Assembly (NCBI GenBank): GCA_025922715.1
Contig: JAICHH010000050.1
Span: forward strand, 1 to 11,884
Direction of reading: 5' to 3'
Source of the DNA: Nitrososphaeraceae archaeon
GTDB taxonomy: Archaea; Thermoproteota; Nitrososphaeria; Nitrososphaerales; Nitrososphaeraceae
Length of the DNA: 11,884 nt
A model generated the notes under the pieces. That model saw only the letters and a list, made by a program, of their open reading frames with translations. It had not been told where the DNA came from and did no database searches. Made by a program: the position numbers and the translations under genes. Positions 1 through 6,867 of the stretch are shown one piece after another (the first letter of the stretch is position 1; every line of letters begins with the position of its first letter).

Positions 1-964
1 AGACAGGAAACTTCTATTAATCCCATTTTAATGGTTAAAAAATGTTTGTTTGTTGTGAAACTAGAAAAACAATATTAGTTCAATTCGGAAAAAAAACAAT
101 CGTACCGGAAACAGAAATTTAGTAAAGTTTTTTGACCCTTTAAGAGGAAAACCTAGATGTGAAAGTAATGGTATTAGATACTATAATTCACGGACTTCAA
201 ATACCCGAATTTGATTCAATATTGGAATTATAAGGATTAAAACAGATAGATATTTTAAGTATTACTTTGACCAACAAATTGAAGAATTTATTAATAAAGG
301 TGTACAACTTAATTTCTTACTTTTACATCAAGAACCTAAATTTGTTGATATTCAAAACAATATCAAAATTAATAATTTAAAATCTACATGAAAGAATAGT
401 TTTTGTTTTGGAAAATGGGTGTCAGAGGCTACAATAACACCCACTTGGAGCGTGACAATCTAGGAGGAGTAGCAATTAATAATAGAACCTGAATGAATAA
501 AAATTTTGATTAAGAAGATTACCGAATTATGTTAGAGAAATATCCGACGGTTTTTGACAGCATTACAAAACCGACAAAGACTTTACAGAACCTAAAAGAA
601 TAATGAATAAATATTATAGAATCGAATTACCAGATACAAATAAATTTAACAATCTAGACAAAACTAATATCATTGGTTTTTGTATTAATTGTCATAACCT
701 GAACGATTGAATAAGATGAACATGAACATCAAGACTATGACGGCCAGCCAGGGTTTTTTGCCTATGATAATATCTTCATGAAATTCAATTTTATCTAATA
801 ATAGCCACTATTAAGTTCTCATTACATATTCATATGCAATAAATATATTCACAATAATTTAAAAAACACTTAGAGGTATATAGTATGAATACAAAAAATA
901 ATCAATATAGATATACCGGTTTTATGAGAACCAGATTTTAAAGTTATAAAGTCTAATAAATATT
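1..964. other. gene-poor stretch with possible gene remnants
   Basis: No intact gene is convincing here. Short frames that look protein-like are interrupted by stops. Frame 215-391 (plus) has no ATG and contains the run KGVQLNFLLLHQEPKF; the same frame continues after a TGA to about 460. A frame at 415-492 starts with ATG and reads MGVRGYNNTHLERDNLGG. A frame at 604-711 contains CINCHNLND. Another, 715-798, has no start codon. A tiny frame 885-941 (18 residues) has a GAGG eight bases ahead of its ATG and could be a real micro-ORF. A 7-bp hairpin lies at 416-443. The pattern suits decayed coding sequence, but chance frames cannot be excluded and I recognise no parent family. Confidence 0.3.
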
Positions 965-1177
965 ATGCAGAAGGAAGAAGAAAGAGAAAAAAATTTTTTT
1001 CATTTTTGGAAGGATATTCCACCTGAGTTGAAAATTCAAAAAGAAATAGAATATTATGATAAAGTTATGGAACTGCATAATTTTTATCGAGATATATGGT
1101 ATAAACTAGGTTTAGTATATAATGCCATAGGAAATAAACAAAAGGCTAAAGAATATTTTAATAGAAGTAAATCATAA
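965..1177 (+). CDS. small TPR-motif protein
   Basis: A 70-residue protein with no recognised catalytic motif. Residues about 39-70 fit one tetratricopeptide repeat: W45, L48-G49, Y52, G56, A60, Y63-F64 fall at the usual spacing (W-x3-G-x2-Y ... G-x4-A-x3-F). The first 30 residues are strongly charged (EEEREK), with an FFHFW cluster, and probably form a capping helix. A single repeat suggests a small adaptor or a member of a helical-repeat protein interaction pair rather than an enzyme. The start is the first ATG after an in-frame stop at 947; no Shine-Dalgarno is visible and AT-rich box-like sequence (TTTTAAAG, TTATAAA) lies 15-30 nt upstream, as for leaderless archaeal genes. It lies 112 nt before phoU on the same strand; any functional link to phoU is unproven. 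Soluble, cytoplasmic. Confidence 0.6.
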   Translation: MQKEEEREKNFFHFWKDIPPELKIQKEIEYYDKVMELHNFYRDIWYKLGLVYNAIGNKQKAKEYFNRSKS

Positions 1178-1252
1178 AATTTAGTGAATTATTTAAGATT
1201 TATTTTCAAATGATCACAATTAGATATTGGTCTAAAATGTACTGTATTCTTA

Positions 1253-1261
1253 ATTTATATG
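1253..1261 (+). promoter_or_regulatory. candidate TATA box for phoU
   Basis: The AT-only run AATTTATAT is centred about 33 nt ahead of the TTG start at 1290, which would give a transcript with a leader of only a few bases. No BRE could be assigned with confidence. The whole region is AT-rich, so the call rests on position. Confidence 0.3.
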
Positions 1262-1289
1262 TCTAGCAATATAAATAATATATTGTACA

Positions 1290-1946
1290 TTGACAAGGTT
1301 ACTCGATCTGGGATTAGAACATATAACAGAAATAATAATGAATATGGCAAAACTTTCTGAAATGTGTGTTAGTAATGCTATTGAATCTTATGAAAACGGT
1401 ATTGTTGAAAAAAACCAAGTATTTGAATGGTCCGAGAAACTTAAAGTATTTCAATTGGAGGTATCTGATCTAGCAACAGAATTAATTTTTAGGTATCAAC
1501 CTGTAGCAACAGATCTACGATATATAAGATCATGTATGGAAATTGCTTATGGCTTTTCTAGATTTGGCAGATATGCATATGATATTGTGGAAGTACTAGA
1601 AACAATGGGTTCTATTCATAAATGTGATAAATCTGTAGTCATAGAGACTTCAAATTTAGCAAGCGAAATGATAAGATTAAGTATAAATGCATTAAAAACT
1701 CGAGAAAAAGATACTGTTTCAAAGCTATACAAAATGGATGATTCTGTAGATGCACTGTATAGACAATATCTAAGTAATTTAATTACTCCAAAAACAGAAT
1801 CTAATGATCATCCTCTTAAAGATCCACAGTGTGCAATATCTGCATTATTGATAATGCGATATCTAGAAAGAATAGCAGATCATGCATGCTATATTGGAGA
1901 TTCAGTATATTTTATAGTGACTGGACAATCTAGTCCAAGAAAATAA
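1290..1946 (+). CDS. phoU: PhoU-family phosphate uptake regulator
   Basis: PhoU proteins are all-helical cytoplasmic regulators that restrain Pst-type phosphate uptake and, in bacteria, signal phosphate status; they bind metal clusters through acidic/His motifs. At 218 residues this has the usual length and two tandem three-helix halves. The first half begins RLLDLGLEHITEIIMNMAKL and contains the family-typical QPVATDLRYIRSCMEIAY (about 70-87). The second half ends in RYLERIADHACYIGDSVYF (about 190-208), the classic PhoU motif carrying the E-R-x-x-D-H metal-type residues. The start is TTG at 1290: in-frame TAA at 1272 leaves no upstream ATG, and the next ATG would cut into helix 1. No pst transporter or PhoR-like gene lies in the window, so its partner is elsewhere. 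It shares a phosphate theme with the genes at 3774-5819 but is not in their operon. Confidence 0.9.
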   Translation: MTRLLDLGLEHITEIIMNMAKLSEMCVSNAIESYENGIVEKNQVFEWSEKLKVFQLEVSDLATELIFRYQPVATDLRYIRSCMEIAYGFSRFGRYAYDIVEVLETMGSIHKCDKSVVIETSNLASEMIRLSINALKTREKDTVSKLYKMDDSVDALYRQYLSNLITPKTESNDHPLKDPQCAISALLIMRYLERIADHACYIGDSVYFIVTGQSSPRK

Positions 1947-1996
1947 AATTTTTACAATCAACAGCAACAAACATTTGAGCAGTATTTGATATTGAT

Positions 1997-2016
1997 TGAT
2001 ACTATTATTTGTATCA
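1997..2016. terminator. hairpin between convergent genes, possible terminator
   Basis: TGATAC (1997-2002) pairs perfectly with GTATCA (2011-2016) around an 8-nt AT loop. It lies between the phoU stop and the stop of the minus-strand gene at 2075, and a T-run at about 1948-1953 directly follows phoU. Archaeal termination needs only T-tracts, so the hairpin may be incidental. Confidence 0.25.
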
Positions 2017-2074
2017 TATAATACTTTTACTAACAATACAAGATTCTATTTTACATTTTTAATAATATTCTAAT

Positions 2075-2251
2075 CTAAGGCAGAAATCTTTTACAGCTAC
2101 ATTCACTAGAATTACATTCATCTAAATTAGAGTGATAATATTTTTCATGACCACAAGAACATAAATCAGGATAGACAAAGCAATTACTTTTTACATTGGA
2201 ATAAACATAATAATAATTATTTATAAAAAATCTTCTTTTTAGTGACATCAT
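2075..2251 (-). CDS. small Cys/His-rich putative zinc-binding protein
   Basis: A 58-residue protein whose second half is dense in metal ligands: C24, C31, C33, H35, H40, C46, C51 and C53, in the order C-x6-C-x-C-G-H-x4-H-x5-C-x4-C-x-C, followed by KRFLP at the end. The spaced C-x-C-G-H and C-x-C pairs are typical of compact treble-clef or ribbon zinc folds; I do not recognise a named family. The first 20 residues are basic and Tyr/Asn-rich. Two consecutive ATG codons open the frame just after an in-frame stop, and an AGTATAATT box lies about 27 nt ahead, consistent with a leaderless transcript. It is convergent with phoU. Possible roles are nucleic-acid or protein binding; the sequence does not decide. 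The regular ligand spacing makes a chance frame unlikely. Confidence 0.7.
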   Translation of the reverse strand: MMSLKRRFFINNYYYVYSNVKSNCFVYPDLCSCGHEKYYHSNLDECNSSECSCKRFLP

Positions 2252-3032
2252 ATATCATTTAATATAAAGCAATCAATTATACTCCCTTTATTCGTATGAA
2301 ATTTCGCTAGACATGTTTTTGGATTCATTTTTAAGTCACTATTCTCTAATACATATCATATAGTGTAAAAAATAATTAAATATATTGTTATTACTCTATA
2401 TAGCAAATAAGAAAAAAATGACACTTAACTTGTACTATATAAAGGAATATAGGATATCATTTTATATATTTCTAAATGTTATATTACTATAGTTATAAGA
2501 CTTGAGAAAGAAATACTATTAATTTCACATAAACAATATATTAGCTTACAATAAAGTATATTAGAAATATAAATAAATTAGTAAGTGACTATTATAAGTG
2601 AAGATTCATTCTACCCTATGCAAAGTAGGTCCGGAGGAAGTGACTAGTTATCGCTACTTTCTCTTACTCTGGAATATTATAAAATTCAAGATTGTATGAT
2701 ATGAAAAGATTTATTCTATATTATTTAACTATTAGAATTCTACAAATAATATAATAGCGGCGGTCTTTAAAGTTGCTTCTAATATGGAATAAATGAAATG
2801 ATGAGAATGTTAAAGATGATGTGAATAAAATGTAAGCAACAATTTATGAGAATTATTTTAAATTAGTAATTGAAATCCATAAGAAGAGTAACTTCTAATA
2901 ATTTCTTCTCGTCGTTACGGTATATACAGATAATAAAATATGAAGGTTCTTGTCCTACTATTATATCTACATAGTTCATCTACTAAAAAATAATATATAT
3001 TAATGTATAACTTATTTTAGTGATTTGAAATA
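2252..3032. other. long intergenic stretch, possible structured RNA
   Basis: No credible gene is seen on either strand; the longest frames are under 20 codons or lack starts. Most of the stretch is low-complexity AT. Two islands stand out by higher GC: 2616-2681 (contains GGTCCGGAGGAAG, with CTAC/GTAG able to pair across CCTATGCAAA) and 2756-2777 (AGCGGC pairing with GTTGCT, using two G-U pairs). A small AGAAG/CTTCT hairpin lies at 2882-2896. The 9-mer AAGTGACTA occurs twice (near 2583 and 2638). In an AT-rich genome such islands can mark non-coding RNA, but no known family was recognised. Confidence 0.35.
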
Positions 3033-3281
3033 ATGAACATATTAGAAGTAGAATTTCCATTGAAAATAGAGGCTAAAACATCTAAATTTAACGAAAAAAC
3101 AAATATTATATATTCAGTTGCTGAATTACAGCATAATTTTTGTATAGACAAAAAAGAAATAATAATAGAACAAATTAAAGCTTGTGAAAACTTGTCTAGG
3201 TATACTACAAATAAAAGTGATAGTTTAGCTCTTGAAAGAGAAATTTCTGAATTAAAATTAGCTCTCGATATTTTGCATTAG
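3033..3281 (+). CDS. small hypothetical protein
   Basis: An 82-residue soluble protein that I do not recognise. Residues 1-30 look like beta-strand material (MNILEVEFPLKIEA). Residues about 38-54 and 63-82 are predicted by eye to be amphipathic helices, the second with heptad-like spacing (LALEREISELKLALDILH), so a short coiled-coil or dimerisation helix is plausible. There are two cysteines (C37, C51) but no metal motif. There is no signal peptide or membrane segment. The ATG has no Shine-Dalgarno; TGTATAACTTA lies about 25 nt upstream, consistent with a leaderless start. Intergenic stretches of 780 and 490 nt flank it, so it is probably transcribed alone. Codon use is as AT-rich as its neighbours. 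That it is a gene is likely but not certain. Confidence 0.55.
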   Translation: MNILEVEFPLKIEAKTSKFNEKTNIIYSVAELQHNFCIDKKEIIIEQIKACENLSRYTTNKSDSLALEREISELKLALDILH

Positions 3282-3773
3282 CTATTAAAATATCTTAAAA
3301 TCTATTATTAATACACATATCATACTATAAATATATAAAATTGAATTGGGTTACTTTATTTAATACTCTATAAACAGATACCTCCCAATTCAACATACTA
3401 TAATTGCTATCGAATATTTCTATTTTGATATATTATCTATATTTTTAGTAGGTTTCTCATAGATTTAGGATTTATAGTGAAAACAATTATTTCAAATCTT
3501 ACAGGCTTTGTAATATGATAACATATATTATTCTAATATTTTAAATATAACTAATAATTATTAAAATACTATAAATTCAAACTAATATGATATCAAATAT
3601 TTTTCTATCAATAGATTTACACTAATTATATTTAATTCAATAATATATTGTATAAATTATTGTGTAAAAAAATTTTTAATTACTGGTTATTATAAAATTA
3701 TGTCAACATATAATATTATAAAACTATTTTAAAGCAGATAAAGATTTAAGTTAATAACTTGTTTTAATTCATA
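3282..3773. other. AT-rich intergenic stretch
   Basis: No gene is seen on either strand. The stretch contains the inverted repeat at 3341-3393 listed separately and, near its end, AT-rich boxes (ATTATAAAAC at about 3714 and TTTTAAAG at about 3727) that may drive the phosphatase gene at 3774. The rest is low-complexity AT sequence. Confidence 0.4.
3341..3393. repeat. 10-bp perfect inverted repeat
   Basis: TTGAATTGGG (3341-3350) is exactly complementary to CCCAATTCAA (3384-3393), with a 33-nt AT-rich interior. It could form a hairpin in RNA, act as a regulator dyad, or be the ends of a decayed element. It is the strongest dyad found in the spacers of this window, and it lies about 60 nt beyond the gene ending at 3281. 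Confidence 0.6.
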
Positions 3774-4286
3774 ATGAAAACTTTGCTCTTCCTTCGTCAT
3801 GCTAAATCAAGTTGGAAGGATATTACACTTGTTGATCATAAAAGACCACTAAATAAACGTGGCAAAAAAGATGCACCAATAATGGGTGATTATTTAAAAA
3901 ATAATAAGTTAACTCCTGACTTAATTATTAGTTCTACTGCCAAAAGAGCTAAAGATACTTCTAAATTAGTAGCAGAACATTGCGGGTACAATAAAGACAT
4001 ACAGTCGTCTAAATTACTATATGGAACTATCACCCCTCGAGATTATTTAATTACAATAGGAGGAATTTCTAATAAATATCATAGAGTTTTATTAATAGGA
4101 CATAATCCTATTTTAGAAGAGGTTTTAGAAACAGTAACTGGAGAACAAATAAGAATGAAAACATGTTCATTAGTACATATTTCTCTACCCATAAAATTTT
4201 GGAAAGAAGTTAAAGATAATACAAATACAAAGGGTAAACTAATTGATGTGGTAGAGGTTAAAAAACTAAATAAACAAAGTAGTTAA
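3774..4286 (+). CDS. sixA: SixA-like phosphohistidine phosphatase (histidine phosphatase family)
   Basis: A 170-residue protein of the phosphoglycerate-mutase-like histidine phosphatase superfamily, matching the small SixA branch in length and motifs. SixA in bacteria removes phosphate from phosphohistidine on phosphorelay proteins; the archaeal substrate is not known. Visible motifs are the N-terminal RHAKSSW (R8, catalytic nucleophile H9), HKRPLNKRG (22-30), SSTAKRAKDT (53-62, with R58 as a phosphate-pocket arginine), and LLIGHNPILEE (106-116), in which H110 is the second catalytic histidine. All four phosphate-pocket residues (R8, H9, R58, H110) are present, so it should be active. There is no signal peptide. 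The ATG follows a spacer of almost 500 nt, and the next gene, a CHAD protein, begins 114 nt downstream on the same strand. Together they suggest phosphate or polyphosphate handling. Confidence 0.88.
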   Translation: MKTLLFLRHAKSSWKDITLVDHKRPLNKRGKKDAPIMGDYLKNNKLTPDLIISSTAKRAKDTSKLVAEHCGYNKDIQSSKLLYGTITPRDYLITIGGISNKYHRVLLIGHNPILEEVLETVTGEQIRMKTCSLVHISLPIKFWKEVKDNTNTKGKLIDVVEVKKLNKQSS

Positions 4287-4370
4287 AAACCTAAATATAT
4301 ATATTTATTTTTTGCTATTTGTAATTTCTTATAACTATATACAAATTAATTAAGTTATTATTATATGTAA

Positions 4371-4380
4371 TTTATATTAA
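4371..4380 (+). promoter_or_regulatory. candidate TATA box for the CHAD gene
   Basis: TTTATATTAA is centred about 26 nt ahead of the ATG at 4401, the spacing expected for an archaeal leaderless transcript. It suggests the CHAD-pyrophosphatase pair has its own promoter, separate from the phosphatase gene. Confidence 0.4.
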
Positions 4381-4400
4381 CCGTTTAATAAAATTTATCA

Positions 4401-5222
4401 ATGAAGACATACTCTTTTTCATCTAAACAAATGATTCTACAAGTAAATAATAATTTTGAAAATTTTAAGAATATTTTAAACTTATATCTTAAAAATCCTA
4501 ACGACAAAAATATCCATGATCTTCGGAAATCAATTAGGAGATTAGATTCTGCATATTATTCACTACCAAAAAAATTCAGAAAAAATAAACCAATTAAAAA
4601 TTATGTAAATCATAGCAAAGATCTTTTTAAATCTAATAGTCAGGTGAGAGATTATGATATATTCTTGGAGAAAATAAATAGCCATAATAGTTCAAATAAT
4701 AATAAAAATAATAATTTAAAAGACCACATAGAACAAAACAGGAAAATACACCTTGAAACTGCTAAAAAGATTGCACAAAATTTAGATTTATCTGATTTTC
4801 CTCAAATAGGTACCGCATTAATATCTGATAGAAAAGTTCAGAAACGATTCAATAAAGTATCCGAGATATTTAATGATAAAATTAAAAAAGAATTGGATAT
4901 TGTAATTCAAGATAAAAATAAAATAAAAAAACTCCATGAATTAAGGAAAGACTGTAAGAAACTTAGATATTTCTTAGAACTAATCTCAGATCAAGATAAA
5001 GATATTGAAAAAACAGTAAAACAATTAGATGATATACAGGATATTTTAGGTGAGATTCATGATTGTGATGCTACTATAATGTTTCTACGACAACAAAAAA
5101 AGCAATATCCAGCAGTTAAAAATTTTATTAACAACGAATCTACAATTAGAAATAATAAATACGATCAATTTGTAAATCAATACAAACACTATACACAACC
5201 CAATACCTCTATTATAAATTAA
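4401..5222 (+). CDS. CHAD domain protein (polyphosphate-binding type)
   Basis: CHAD domains are helical bundles, rich in conserved His, Arg and Lys, that bind inorganic polyphosphate; many occur beside polyphosphate enzymes. This 273-residue protein is a stand-alone CHAD with the two-fold repeat visible: IHDLRKSIRRL (38-48) in the first half and LHELRKDCKKLRYFLEL (178-194) in the second, then LDDIQDILGEIHDCD (209-223), a hallmark of the family. The basic residues of the polyphosphate pocket (H39, R42, K43, R46, R47; H179, R182, K183, K186, K187, R189) are all kept. An Asn-rich linker (about 93-105) separates the halves. No CYTH (triphosphatase) domain is fused. It is strongly basic, soluble and cytoplasmic. 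The pyrophosphatase gene begins 18 nt after its stop, so the two are probably one operon. Confidence 0.9.
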   Translation: MKTYSFSSKQMILQVNNNFENFKNILNLYLKNPNDKNIHDLRKSIRRLDSAYYSLPKKFRKNKPIKNYVNHSKDLFKSNSQVRDYDIFLEKINSHNSSNNNKNNNLKDHIEQNRKIHLETAKKIAQNLDLSDFPQIGTALISDRKVQKRFNKVSEIFNDKIKKELDIVIQDKNKIKKLHELRKDCKKLRYFLELISDQDKDIEKTVKQLDDIQDILGEIHDCDATIMFLRQQKKQYPAVKNFINNESTIRNNKYDQFVNQYKHYTQPNTSIIN

Positions 5223-5240
5223 ATTATAATTCAAAGATTC

Positions 5241-5819
5241 ATGAATTTTGTAGAAAAACTAAATACAGGGATACACCCTCCTGAAGATATAAATGTAGTT
5301 ATAGAGATTTCAAAAGGAAGTAATATAAAATATGAATTGAATTTAGATAATGGAATACTATATACAGATAGAATATTGTCGGTTGCAATGGTATATCCTT
5401 TTAATTACGGTTTTATACCACAAACAATAGAAAATTTGGATAATGATTCTACGAATATTGATAATCTTGACGTATTTGTAATAGAGATCGATTATTTGCA
5501 ACCACTGAGCGTTATCAATTGTACTCCAATCGGTATCATTTTTACTGAAGATCAAGAAGGACTTGATTCTAAAATAATTGCTACACCCATTTCTAAAATA
5601 GTAGATCGGAGTACCATAGGAGATTCGAATGATTTTAATCTACACCTTCTAAATAAACTTAAACATTTTATTGAACATCATAAAGATCTAGAAAAAGACA
5701 AATTTGTTAAAATTAGAGAGTTGGGAAATAAAGAGACATCTAAACAAAAAATTATAGAGGCAATGGAGAACTATAAAAAATATAAAAACAGTCATGGTAA
5801 AGGTCAAAATTATTCATAA
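5241..5819 (+). CDS. ppa: family I inorganic pyrophosphatase, altered active site
   Basis: Family I soluble pyrophosphatases hydrolyse PPi to two phosphates with Mg2+ and so pull biosynthetic reactions forward. At 192 residues this aligns throughout with the E. coli enzyme as I remember it: IEISKGSNIKYEL (E22, K30, E32), DRILSVAMVYPFNYGFIP (R44, Y56), EDQEGLDSK (D104, D109, K111) and HFIEHHKDLEK (K148). Two differences stand out. The signature D-x-D-P-x-D reads N72-I-D74-N-L-D77, so the first Asp and the Pro are both replaced by Asn, and a short insertion (ENLDNDST) precedes it. The Tyr next to K148 is His147. The remaining metal and phosphate ligands are kept, so it may be active with altered kinetics, or specialised. 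It is 18 nt downstream of the CHAD gene, suggesting co-expression with polyphosphate handling. No Shine-Dalgarno is visible. Confidence 0.9.
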   Translation: MNFVEKLNTGIHPPEDINVVIEISKGSNIKYELNLDNGILYTDRILSVAMVYPFNYGFIPQTIENLDNDSTNIDNLDVFVIEIDYLQPLSVINCTPIGIIFTEDQEGLDSKIIATPISKIVDRSTIGDSNDFNLHLLNKLKHFIEHHKDLEKDKFVKIRELGNKETSKQKIIEAMENYKKYKNSHGKGQNYS

Positions 5820-5929
5820 TTATGTAATTAATTACTAATTATGGACATTTATTCCTCTTAAATAATTAAATATATCGTAAAAATTTTAAAAACTATTAAT
5901 ACAATATACCAATCCTCATATTTATTATA

Positions 5930-5957
5930 AAAATGATAAAAAATTTTTTGTTTTTAT
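5930..5957. terminator. bidirectional T-tract terminator
   Basis: The spacer between convergent genes contains AATTTTTTGTTTTT on the plus strand (about 5944-5957) and, read on the minus strand, TTTTTTATCATTTTT (about 5945-5930). Archaeal RNA polymerase stops at such T-tracts, so one site could end transcripts from both sides. Confidence 0.4.
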
Positions 5958-5982
5958 AATGTTCGTTAATAAATATTTTTTA

Positions 5983-6378
5983 TTATTCTTCGCATGGAGT
6001 AGACATAGAAACAATAAATTCTTTTTTACCTTGATCTGCTTTGCCATCATTATCAGCATCATCAAAGAATTGAATTTCATATTTACCCTCCTCTAATTCT
6101 CCTTCAATATATTCAGGTTCAGAAAAGCCTCCTGTATTATTTGTTGCAAAATAACCATATGTCGGACTTGTTTGTGTTTCTGGATGAACTAATTTCCAAC
6201 CAACATTGCTATTAGGTTCGAATCCATTTACATTTAACTCCATTCCATATCCACTAGTATCACCACAAGCAGGTGAAACTTTAACATTAGGTTTTAATTG
6301 TGCATTTGTGTTGGTAAATAGTGATATTGAGGCTACAAGTATTATAAGAAATAGAAAACTATAGATCATTATTTTCAT
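5983..6378 (-). CDS. exported protein with a calcium-loop-like motif
   Basis: A 131-residue protein with an N-terminal signal: basic MK, a hydrophobic stretch about 4-21, then TNTNA followed by Q27, a good Sec cleavage site after A26. The mature part (about 105 residues) looks all-beta, with aromatic and Gly/Asn-rich turns, like a small extracellular Ig-like domain. FFDDADNDGKADQGK (104-118) has acidic residues D107, D109, D111 and D115 in the D-x-D-x-D-G pattern of EF-hand or dockerin-type calcium loops, but position 12 is Lys rather than Glu. C38 and C129 are the only mature cysteines and could form a disulfide tying the two ends. A TATA-like AAATTAAATA lies about 27 nt upstream, giving a leaderless start. 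Function is unknown; a secreted or surface-attached role is inferred. Confidence 0.65.
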   Translation of the reverse strand: MKIMIYSFLFLIILVASISLFTNTNAQLKPNVKVSPACGDTSGYGMELNVNGFEPNSNVGWKLVHPETQTSPTYGYFATNNTGGFSEPEYIEGELEEGKYEIQFFDDADNDGKADQGKKEFIVSMSTPCEE

Positions 6379-6571
6379 ATATTATATTATACTGATTAAT
6401 TATTTAATTTTACTATGAATGTTTTCATTAAAATTAATATAGATAAAAGTTATAGATCTAAATAAAACCTATTTTATTAAATATCTAATGACTATATAGT
6501 GAGAATCTTAATAGATAGCCAAGTTTTTTAGAGTATTATTAGATATGAGAATTGTTATTATTATCATTTGA

Positions 6572-6588
6572 ACTACATACATAGTAGT
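6572..6588. repeat. short dyad, possible operator
   Basis: ACTAC (6572-6576) and GTAGT (6584-6588) are complementary around ATACATA. Flanking sequence (TTATTATTATCA on the left, GTGAATAATAATTG on the right) extends the symmetry imperfectly. It may be a protein-binding dyad, though it is more than 180 nt from either start codon and weak on its own. Confidence 0.25.
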
Positions 6589-6838
6589 GAATAATAATTG
6601 TATTAGTTTGACTTTGATAATGATTTATCCATAGAAAGAATACTACAAAGAATATATTAAATAAAAGTTAAAGGTATCTAATCATATGAAATTAAAATTT
6701 AGTGATCCATATGAAAAATTTTATTTAGAAATTATATTTTTATATAAATTAATAATTTTTTAATTGAAAAAATAATATAGTTGGATATCCTTAATAAATT
6801 ATATAAGAAATATGATAGATAAAGTTGGTATCAGCCTT

Positions 6839-6848
6839 ACTATAAAAA
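6839..6848 (+). promoter_or_regulatory. candidate TATA box supporting a GTG start
   Basis: ACTATAAAAA is centred about 24 nt ahead of the GTG at 6868. For a leaderless transcript this spacing places the start at that GTG rather than at the internal ATG at 6910. Confidence 0.4.
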
Positions 6849-6867
6849 TAGGATCGATGAATGCACT

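Larger units (their letters stand above)
6379..6867. other. AT-rich intergenic stretch
   Basis: No gene is seen on either strand. The spacer separates two divergently transcribed genes and must carry both promoters: AAATTAAATA at 6401-6410 for the minus-strand exported protein and ACTATAAAAA at 6839-6848 for the plus-strand zinc-ribbon-like gene. An imperfect AT-rich dyad (listed separately) lies near the middle. Confidence 0.45.

Noticed and set aside
700..800. Minus-strand frame resembling a membrane segment (contains KKPWLAVIVLMFMFILF)
   Set aside because: Only about 35 codons are open, there is no start codon before the hydrophobic part, and the opposite strand is equally open there.
2616..2681. 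SRP or RNase P RNA
   Set aside because: Only a short stretch resembles the SRP helix 8 tip; the GNRA loop, the paired helices and the other conserved RNase P/SRP segments could not be found nearby.
2791..2830. C/D box RNA suggested by ATGATGA
   Set aside because: A box C-like word is present, but no CTGA D box or terminal stem lies at a suitable distance.
5358..5555. Minus-strand frame of 65 codons
   Set aside because: It lies wholly inside the pyrophosphatase gene, whose motifs are clear, and has no recognisable features; it is an antisense shadow.
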